NCBI GenBank assembly: GCA_002682825.1
Contig: NOKP01000010.1
Span: 1,116,001-1,180,000, forward strand
Source: Neonectria sp. B-13
Taxonomy: Eukaryota > Ascomycota > Sordariomycetes > Hypocreales > Nectriaceae
Reading direction: 5' to 3'
Length of the DNA: 64,000 bases
Part shown: piece by piece, positions 55,313-64,000 of the stretch
How positions within the stretch are numbered: the stretch's first letter is position 1
Layout: every line of letters starts with the position of its first letter
Notes under the pieces: model-generated
Told to the model about the DNA's origin: nothing
Seen by the model: only the letters and a program-made list of their open reading frames with translations
Databases searched by the model: none
Made by a program: the position numbers and the translations under genes

Positions 55313-57840
55313 GCTCTGCGGAGTGGTGTGGATATCTTGCTAGGTCAACCCATGCAGCCTGACTTGTTGCTGGCTGTACTAGCAGTATGTGTGTCACTCC
55401 TTGGGCGTCTGTCACCGCAGCTATCACCGTAACTGTGGTGTTGAGTTGTTCGACTAAGCTGAGCGAACAGCCAGCCAGCTCACGCTATCGTGCCGAGCCC
55501 TTTAGGTGACGATGGAACGCCAGGTCCGAATTCAGCGGACCCAAGCACCCAGAGGCGACCAGACGGAACGGCCAGGCGGCCGTGGTTCCCGTTTGGCCGA
55601 GCGAGAACGACGTAGCATGCATGCAGTGCAGTGGGTGGTGGGTTGCCGAGTTCCTGGATGTCGATGCAGAGACGCATTGCGCAGGCGCCCGCGCATAACC
55701 GAATCGGTGCGAAGGAGACAGATGGAATCAGACAGACAGACGCGGTCCACGCGATCCACGCTCGCAGAGTCGTACTGTACCGAGTAGTCGTAGTCGTAGT
55801 TGCATTTGCAGACGTGCATTTGCAGTTGCGGTTGCACTTGACAGGGTGCAAGGGAGATAGAGAGAGCCAGGGAGTCGGGGAGTCGTGCCTTGCGCAGGTT
55901 GCTTTGTGTGCCTGGGTGCATGGCAGTGGATCCGAACCCAACGACAACGGACAGCTTACTCCGAACCTAAGTCACCATCGTGGTAGATTCTCGGGCTGCA
56001 TCGCCAGGTTGTTCTGTGGCCGGCTTCTCCCCCTTTTGCCTCCGCTGCAAAACATTGCCTTAGTTTGATGGAGTTGCTGCTGGAGGTTTTTGACTGTCTT
56101 GGTATCGCGGTCTCACGGTGCCTGGCTGACTGCAGGCAGTTCCATATCTCGCCTCGCCCTCACACGAGGGGAACCCGCATACATCCACAACCGGCGCCCA
56201 TTTTCACTAAGGTAGGTACGGCGCCCGGCTCTGAGACGCCATGAACACCGCACACCACTAACCGAGTGGCTCAGCCAAAAACAACTCCCACCTCGGCCAG
56301 TGGCAGCGGCTGCTGGCGCGCTTGGGACAAGATGGCCTGCCTGGTGGTTGCGGCTTGCTTGCTTGGTTGACGCTGCCCCTGAGCCTGATACCGAGTGAAT
56401 GTGTGGTGTATGTATGTGCGTTGTGTGTGCGTGTGTGTAGGTACCTAAGGCGGACACGCACTTCAACCCGACTACCCCCACACGCAGCCGAAAACTCGGT
56501 ACCCGTGTTAGCCATGATGACACTGCGATGGGTGAAAGGGTGCAATGGACGAAGACGATGGACGATGCGTGATGAGGCAGATGGGTTGGTGGAAGGTGCA
56601 TCATCGGATGGTCGACGGTGTGCATCTTGGATCGACACTTTGCGGGAACAGAGTCGCCAGGTACACGGTACAGAGCCAGGTACAGGTACTGAGCCACAGA
56701 TTTCTAGGGCCCCTGGCAGGATCCCAGTTGACCGTATCCGTAGACACGCTGTCGCCGTGGTGGTGGGCGCATTGGCCCTCCTTCCCCTGGATCCTTCCGG
56801 TTTGTGTAGCACGTCCGCGGGCAGCTCCAACGCCCCTAGAGGTTGTGCACCTTAATTACCCATTGTGCCAGTGAGGCTCCAGCGGGCTCCAGCACCGAAG
56901 TTCTGGCCTGCCACCAGTAGGCGCGGCCTGACTCTTACGTAGGAGCCCGCCGTGCAACCCCCCCCCGCTATAGCATCACAGCCCCCCGGGGCCCCTGGCG
57001 GCCGTTCGTGTCGACGTACAGCCGTACTGAGGTACAGAATAATGGAGGAACTGGAACAGGAACAGACGAACAGAGACGTACCCCCTCAAAAAAGCCCCAA
57101 AAAGCGAGGGGGGGACCCCGTTCCCCTCAAGTCTCAGGTACCGATACCAACACCACCCCGTACCAGTCCGGTACCGCCAGTACACACCTCCGATCGACAG
57201 CAATTCATCCTCGCCTCTCCTGTCTTTCGGTCCCGTCGCCAAATTCATTTGCATCCCGTCCCCCATCACCATCGCCGTCGCCGCCGCCGCCGCCGCCATA
57301 CTTTCTCTCTTCACTTCTTTTTCTTTTTCTCTCTCGCCCGATCGATCTCCTTGTTGGCCTTCTCCTTGCCGACTTTAATCGCCGTCCCGATCTCCATCCC
57401 CATCGCCATCTTGGGCTTCCTTGGTCGTCTTTTCTTCTCGCTTGCGGCCTGCGCTGGCGACTGGCTCTGCTCTGCTCTCTCTCGCTCACCGTGTGTCTCA
57501 CCCAATTCCTATCTCATCTTGCCCTCCCTCTCGCCCCTCCACCGATGCTTGCTCCTGTTGAGCTCCTCTGTGCCGCTTCATGCCTTATCGCTCCGGCCCG
57601 CCCTCTCCCACCAGTGGAACATGGGGCAGCGCCATCCATCTGTTTTTCTCTGTGCTTGGCTAACCCAAAATTCTAGTTCTTCCCACAACCTCAGACGACT
57701 TCGTCAACCACCCCAGGGGGCACCATCACGGCCTGACGGAGTGGAATAAACGAGGGTTCTTCAACAGTCAACACCCTGACTTCTGCCGCCGATCCCTCAT
57801 CCCAGCCGACCTGCGGCCCATACACGATAATTGACATGTC

Positions 57841-60800
57841 ATGGAGAACTCGGGGACCCCTCTCGCCGACTACTTCTGGATCGCCGGCGTAGAGTCGGTG
57901 TCCTACAACGACCCTCCACCGCCCAATGCTCCCGTTGAGTCCACCATCGTCGAAGATGGCGAGCCCGAAGATGACTACCTCAACCGATCTCTCTCCAAGG
58001 TTTCCGCACGCCACTCGCGCCATTCCTCAAATCGCCTCTCCAAGATCTCCGTCACAGATCGCTTTTCCATCTCGACCCTCGACGAAGCCGACGGCACCAG
58101 CAGCAATCGCAGCAGCGCCACTATTCGTCCCTTGAACCATCCTACCTTCGGAGCTTCTAATGGTGCCTCTAATGGTGCCTCTAATGGTGCCACCGCCAAT
58201 GGCTTCGCCAGCACCAACGGCCTCACCACCCCCGAACCTCATACTGGCCTGGCCGATTTTGATTTTGATAAAGCCCTCGTCAAGTTCGCCGCTGAGCGAG
58301 AGGTCTTCCTCGAGGACCTGTCGTTCACTGCTGGCGCAAAGGTTCAGGCTAGAGCCCCAATGGTGAATCCTCGAGCTGAGAGGATTCGTGCCGAGGAGGC
58401 CGAGTCCACCGGCAGGCTGAGTCCGCTGAGGAGTATCAAGGGTAGCATCCGCCGCAAGATGAGTTTTAGGGACATGAACAGCGTGCGCAAGCAACCCAGC
58501 ACCAGAGGAGTACCCGCCGCCAACCGGGCATGTAGGTTTCCCCCACACTCAGTGATTCTCCGTGCCGCTCAGTTCCGCTGCGGCCCATATAGAGTTGTTT
58601 GTTAACATGGAAACCCAGCTTCGATCCGCACCGCAAGGCGTCTCAGCAACTATAATTCCGTTATCCCGCCTCCCGAACCCCTCAACACCGACCCGGATAT
58701 GCACCCTTTGAAGCGACGCTTCGAGCCCGTACTTCTCGATCGGTACCCACCTCAGGAGGCGACTGACGAGATCTCGCGACGAGGAAAGTTCCCGGACTAT
58801 GTGCCAATGTTCGCTTTCCCCAACGACATCCAAATTGTTTCGTCGGATGATCGACCACGATCTACCTGGCACGGCTTTACTATGACCTCGGACGACAACT
58901 CCAAGTTGTACGGCATCACCATCATTTTCTGGACTGCCCTGACGGCTGATGTTGCCGAGGTGGTGGAGAAGAAATGCGAACAATGGCGGCAGGGCCACAT
59001 GTCCAACGAGGAGCGAGAGTTGGCAGCAAGCTTGGGAGTACGATTGGCTGGCGAACGCACATATCTCTCGCAGCTGCTCTCCAAGTTACCCACCATCCCA
59101 TCCGGCTCGCCTGCTCGAGAGAGACTGGAAGACGAGATCAGCACGGTGGAGGAGAAGATTTCTCTCATGACCGACATGCTGAGGCCCCTGAGACACGGCG
59201 CCGCATCCAGGATTGAAGGTCTCACGGCGGGCGAGAGCGGATTGTGGGTGCCCCGCGCCTATGGCGTTTTGGGCCGCGATGTCGCCAACATGTCATTCTG
59301 GAAAGAATGGCTCAAGGCCATCGTAACTCCCATGACTGACGGTGGTGTTTTGAGGATACCACCGAGCTCTCCCAAGGTTGGGCGCTGGCAGCCCCTGGAG
59401 CGATACGTCGTCAACCTATGCACCGAGGCGTTTACCCCTCTGGGATCCAAGACGCAGGTAGAACTTGGCGTGCGAGAGTTGCGGCTGTATGCCCGGAAGG
59501 AAGCCCACAACGAGCTCCCCGGGTCCAGGACGATTGATCTGTATGCCCTGTTCCGGTGCCTGTCGCTGGAGAACATTGTTGCTCTTTTCGAGTATGCCAT
59601 GTCCGAGTCTCGAATCATCTTTCTCTCATCTCACACCAGCATGTTGCACTTGGCCTGCCATGCCCTCGCTAATCTGCTCTATCCCCTTAAGTGGGCAAGT
59701 ATCTTCATCCCCGTGCTTCCTGCACGACTTCTCTCGGCGCTCGATGCTCCATGCCCGTACATTGTCGGAATTGAGCGGCGGTACGAGAACATTGAACTCC
59801 CGGAGGACGACTATGTCTTGGTCGACCTTGACAAGGACACTATCGACGCGACCTCGCAGCCGATTCGTCTACCACGGCAAGCCCGGCGGAAGCTCATGTC
59901 TCTGTTGCAGGTAGCGGCCCCTCACAAGCTCCGATACGGCGTTACCACCGGCCCTCCACCATACGCGATGGAGTCTTTCCCCTACGATGCCTTTTCCAGC
60001 GAGTATGGCGCACTCTTCAGGTCTAGCACTGCCCGCAGCACCCTGGCCAAGTGGGTGACGCAGAACTCCTCGAGCTTTGGAGAGCCGGAGCCTCCGGCGG
60101 ATATCCATATTCCTGTTTTCAATGCCTTTGCTGCGGCCAAGGTGGAAAACGGTAGATCGGATAGGCCCAGCACTAGCAAGTCGGGCAAGACCAGCCCCCA
60201 GTCTTCCGTCTCCCCTGTGTCTATGACGTTCCCGCCCATGCCAACAACTCCGGTCTCCCGCAGCGACTCGGGTTTTGCGCTGGCCGCGACGCTTCGCGAG
60301 AAGCGTTCTGGCCATTTCGGCGACGAGAAGACGCGGCGCAGCTCGTCATTCGGGCTGGATAAGCACCAGCCATATCATAAGCCGAGCCTCCCGTTCCTCA
60401 ACGGCCACCAGGCCAATCTGTCCATTTCGGCCATCTCAATCGACTCTCAGTCGTCCTTCGGGGGCGGTTATGCGCCGTCCGCGTATGCGCAGTCAACTCT
60501 CGCCGCCTCGACTATCATGCCCAGCATGCAGATCCAGCCGGTCCATAACACCGAGACGACTGTCTGGGTTGAGGGCCACTGCTTCAACTGGGTTGCGCGG
60601 GACGTGACAGCGACATGCAGCATTTGCAACGAGCACTCTGAGGGAGACGGCATCTATAGGTGCACTGGCTGCAAGGCAACATCCCATGGTAGGTGCCTTG
60701 GGTTCGTCTCGCTCGTGTGTGGTGACGCATTCCACGCCGACCGTGTTAGAGCCGCCTTTGTCCGCTGCCTCGCGAGCTTGCTTTACACGTACCGAAAGTA

Positions 60801-61422
60801 CCTGGGCCGGCCATCAAAGCAGCAGAAGAGCAACGGCCAGCTGTACGCCTTTGATATGGATGGTTTCATGAAGAGTCTCCCGCACGAGCAGCACGACTAT
60901 GCGGCAATGATGCGAGAAACACAAGGTATGTACCCCTAGTCTTCCCTTTCAACATTGCATTTCTGACCCCTGGTAGGCTTCAACGAATTCATTCACGATA
61001 GAGAGATAAAACCCGCTACTGACGCCTCGATCCGTCTGTTCGACGAGATCCTAATGGCTAAGAAGGCTCGCGGCCGTACCGGTCTGTCGTCGAGCCTCTC
61101 GAGGCTCTCTACCCTTCGTGCCTCGCACGGTGCCTCCCTTCACACCTCCCACTTCAACCCGCCCTCTCGCAGCAGCAAGATACCGCCCTATCTCGGCGAT
61201 ACTTCCGATCATATCTGGCGCACTGCCTCCGTACCACTCCCTAAAGGCAACTTCCCGGGGGAGTACCGCTCTGTTGTCACCCGTGTCCCGGCCCGTCTCG
61301 ACCGTTCCCTCATGCGCGAGCCCCGTTCCATTCAGGGCATGCCCCGTGTCGAGCCACGTGGCACCCGGGGCCTCATTCGCAAGCAGGTGCCCAGCATGCT
61401 TGGCACCACCCCGCCTATCTGA
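57841..61422 (+). CDS. Large DENN-domain protein with a C1-type zinc finger
   Basis: Exons 57841-58531, 58619-60925 and 60977-61422 give 1147 aa. DENN proteins are exchange factors or partners of Rab GTPases in membrane traffic. Residues 1-230 are Ser-rich and disordered, with an ASNG repeat. The uDENN/cDENN region follows (PDYVPMFAFPNDIQIVSS, YGITIIFW, then LFRCLSLENIVALFEYAMSESRIIFLSS and LLYPLKWASIFIPVLPARLL, YIVGIER). A C1 signature is complete: His884-x12-Cys897-x2-Cys900-x11-Cys912-x2-Cys915-x4-His920-x2-Cys923-x7-Cys931. The dDENN-like end (FDMDGFMKSLP, FIHDREI) follows, with a basic Ser/Arg tail. Whether the C1 finger binds diacylglycerol is unknown; the loop residues are not the classic phorbol-binding set. 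Confidence 0.88.
58153..58188 (+). repeat. Three 12-bp coding repeats (GCxTCTAATGGT)
   Basis: The unit encodes Ala-Ser-Asn-Gly three times in the disordered N-terminus of the DENN/C1 protein; copies 2 and 3 are identical in DNA. Confidence 0.9.
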
Positions 61423-62093
61423 GAGTATTATGAAAGCCGACGAGTGCAGAGCGGCAATTGGAGGACAAGAGAGCCTACCAAAAACAACTATCGCGCCGCC
61501 CTCGAAGCCGCGTTGGGGGAGGGCTTCACTACACATATTCAGCTTACCACATCCGAGCAGAAATGGTTAAGCTGCGGGCGGATGAAGAGGAGGCGACGAA
61601 ACCTGGGAAGGGAACCATGTACGATACTACATTTGTAATCTAGGATGATGACGCATCGGGGCAGAGGGAAACAGAAAATGGCGAAGGTGTATAGCTGGGG
61701 GAGCAGGAGACCGAAAGGAATCCCAGCCAGACATGGGGTCATGAGAGAAGAAGAAGAGCAAAGGCCAGGGCGGGATATTCCGTGTTAAGACAGATGTTGG
61801 ATCCCTGGGCCTTTTCATCTGGCTGGATGCTTTGGCTGACATTTCTTCTTGTCTGGAACTATTCGGCGAACGCGAGCGCAAGCATCAGCATCAGAGGGCA
61901 TACTACGGAGGCAAAGGAACGGAGTGAGGAGTGAGGGAGGTTGACTTTTTCATGAACGTTAATACTAAGCTCTAACCATGGGTACGCACATCAAGAATGA
62001 CTTGGGCATCAGCCTTACACAAAGTTTGGTCCAAAAGTTCAAAACCACGCAATAAATGCACTGTCCCTGCCATGTCGCGATCTCATACTGGTA
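61423..62093. other. Convergent 3' region of DENN/C1 and DUF726 genes
   Basis: Two genes end toward each other here. Only untranslated sequence is expected and nothing more is visible. Confidence 0.55.
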
Positions 62094-64000
62094 CTAGCCC
62101 GCCTTGGACGTCTTCTCCGCCTTGATGGCCGCCATGTCGAGGTCCTCCCACCCAACATCCTTCAGAATTCTGCTAGTTAAAGAGGAATAGCGCAAGTGCT
62201 CGCTGACCAGATGGCCAACGTCGTGGTTCTCGACGCCGTCCGCACCATGGATCTGCTGCAGGCCCGCCACGCCGAAGTGGATATTGGAGGTGCGGTACAG
62301 GAAGCCAAGAAGGTAATCATTCTCCGAGTAGACGTTGATAAGCCGGCCAGACACGACGCTCTTGAGCGTCAACCAAACTCGGCTCTCGGAAGGAGCGGGT
62401 GTTCCCATCAAGACAGCAGATTCGACGAGGCCAAACTGGCGACGCTCAGCGAGTACCATCAGGCAAATATATATGGCTCGTGCAGCCAGGCTGTATCCGA
62501 TGAGAGAAACTGGGCGATCGCCTTGCAGCTTGCTGCGCATGATGGCATCTGCAAGAACGACGCCGGCCTTCTCGGCGCGTACCATTCCGAGGTTCCAAGG
62601 GTTGTCTATGATTTTGCTGATTTTCATGAGTCCTGCAGGCCAGATCGCTTCGATGAGACTCGAGAATACTAAGCGGTGTTAGAAATAGCGCCGTGAGATG
62701 TTGTCATGCTGACCTACTTGTTCGTGAAGTAATTTCCTTCTTCGCCAGGCTCCAAGCAGTGCTCTTGGTGACGGTTTCGAGGGCGGCCCCGAGATTCAAG
62801 AGGATTGACATATCCCATCTTAGGATAAGTACCTCAGATTGATCGCCAATACATCTCCATGGTCGAACAACAGCATCCTTATCAACCAGCCAACCGTTTA
62901 TGCCAATGATCATTCGAAGTCTGCGGTCTTTGGCTGGCACTTTTTTGGCGTCAATGTAATCCGCGGAGGATTCGCCTCGAACCGGGAGAAGCCCAAAGTC
63001 TTGAATCTCACGGGCGCACGACTCAATCATCTTAGTCGTTGGTCTCCCTACATAGATTCCAAAAAGGGGGCCTGATACTAGGCCATTGTCAGCCATGGTA
63101 CCCAGTAAGCCTGCGGCAACTGCAGGGCCCAAGCCGTGGCCACTATGCGCAGTACCGATGCCGACCGCAAGTAGCTCAGCAGCAAGTCTGCCCAGGGGAG
63201 CCGACCCAGCGCCGTTGGCTTGGATCGATTTTGGTTTGCGAGGTCCTTTGTTTTCGTCTTGTTTCTGGTCGAGGGCGGATGCCCTGAGGGCAACCTGGCC
63301 CAAACCTTGAGCGATGCGGGTCTCTTCCGCTTGAAACATCTTCCATGAGAGGTTCAGGGAGGATGTCAAGTTAAGAAGAAGAATGCGAGTGTTAGAACTG
63401 TACTCTTGCAAGGACAACAGGAGTAGATGCGAAGTGTGTAGTAAAGTTAACCGCTTCTCCAGGGGGAGGCTCCAGAGGGTTGTTGGAACGGGGGGATATT
63501 GGCGAGCCAGCTCTCGATCGAGGTGGCTCGAAGCGGGCCTGAGAGGACCTAACATTGTCAGAAATTGGTTGATCTAGTCTATACCGTGGAATAGGAATCA
63601 AGTTTTGAATGGAGGGAAGGCATGTTTTATACCTGTAGCTAGAGAGAGGCCACCCCGGCCGCCTCTACCGCCGCAGCCGCCTCGCCCACCTCGCCCGCCT
63701 CGCCCGCCTCGATCACCTCGAACACCGCGGAAACCACGGCCGCGGCCACGGAAGTTAGGTTGAGGACCGCTTGCATCTGTGACGTTGAGATCTCGAACTC
63801 GGTAGAGAACCGCGGTCTGCCACTTGCGGAAGAAGACGAGAGCTTCCTTCCTCAACTCTTGAAGTTGAGGTGTCATAGCCTCCGTGTTGTTTTCCTTGCC
63901 ATCAGCTTGAAGGGGATTGCAATACGGATTGGGCACCACGGATGCCCTTTTGGCTTGAGAGATTTGATTAAGATGGCTGGGTTGCGATTTATTTAGGAGT
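62094..64000 (-). CDS. DUF726 / TMCO4-type alpha/beta-hydrolase-like membrane protein, 5' end off the right edge
   Basis: Exons 64000-63633 (open at the edge), 63548-62718 and 62668-62094. The family are fungal and animal membrane-associated proteins with a lipase-like fold and unknown substrate. Family landmarks are VPNPYCNPLQADGKENN, an RG/GGRGGRG-rich insert, WSLPLEKRLTLLH, a Gly/Ala-rich hydrophobic stretch, RPWRCIGDQSEVLILRWD, LEKSTAWSLAKKEI-type sequence, MKISKIIDNPWNLGMVRAEKAG and NVYSENDYLLGFLYRTSNI. The nucleophile elbow reads GYSLA (62484-62498), where GxSxG is expected. The hydrophobic part looks shorter than usual. No ATG occurs between 63940 and the right edge in frame, so the start lies outside the window. 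Introns are 84 and 49 bp. Confidence 0.78.

Larger units (their letters stand above)
51788..57840. other. 6 kb gene-free region upstream of the DENN/C1 gene
   Basis: No open frame shows a recognisable motif or consistent splice structure on either strand. The region carries (GAT)10 at 53938-53967, (GCTGT)5 at 55288-55312, GT-rich sequence at 56401-56440, recurring GGTAC/GTACC words (for example 56655-56700) and a long CT-rich tract at 57290-57520 that leads into the next gene. It is the largest gap in the window. Confidence 0.5.

Overview
This is nuclear DNA of a filamentous ascomycete (Pezizomycotina), most likely a Sordariomycete. The evidence is many short introns of about 49-180 bp with GT(A/G)NGT donors, CTNAC branch points and YAG acceptors; compact housekeeping genes separated by kilobase-scale gene-free stretches; and proteins of typical filamentous-fungal form (starch-binding glucoamylase, D-arabinitol dehydrogenase-like polyol dehydrogenase, DUF3712/Tag1-like proteins). 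The species cannot be named from sequence alone. I see no prokaryotic features, CRISPR array or intact transposon.

Layout: 0-10.4 kb is dense: GET2 (partial, left edge), SEC31, a PPIE-type RRM protein, a small B12D/MLRQ mitochondrial protein, COX12, the splicing factor SDE2 and ribosomal protein RPS10. 10.4-12.8 kb is gene-free and precedes a 10-exon arabinitol dehydrogenase-like gene with an unusual repetitive acidic tail. 16.6-17.6 kb holds a DUF3712-type protein, followed by a second gene-free stretch. 20.3-34.8 kb holds HUL4, mL61/MRP49, GEP3, YPI1, a mitochondrial GatC-like subunit, SEC17 and glucoamylase. A tRNA-like Pol III unit may lie between SEC17 and glucoamylase. 36.9-51.8 kb holds SNU66/SART1, a small coiled-coil protein, a Tag1-like vacuolar protein, ornithine carbamoyltransferase, ILV6, a KHDC4-like KH protein and TRAPPC13. 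A 6 kb gene-free region then precedes a large DENN/C1 protein. The right edge holds a DUF726 hydrolase-like gene running out of the window.

The genes are unrelated housekeeping functions rather than a cluster: secretory transport (GET2, SEC31, SEC17, TRAPPC13, DENN), mitochondria (COX12, B12D, mL61, GEP3, GatC), amino-acid synthesis (OTC, ILV6), splicing (SDE2, SNU66, KH protein), ubiquitin and PP1 control (HUL4, YPI1), and starch/polyol use (glucoamylase, arabinitol dehydrogenase). Many are divergent pairs sharing promoters.

The most notable signals are extremely short exons (a well-supported 5-nt exon in the dehydrogenase; candidate 3-nt exons in COX12 and mL61), the A-box/B-box/T8 unit at 32.2-32.4 kb, a near-perfect 63-bp duplication that doubles dileucine sorting signals in the Tag1-like protein, and a 163-residue repeat tail on the dehydrogenase. 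Exon coordinates are my own reading of splice sites and reading frames; every spliced frame was checked to sum to a multiple of three.
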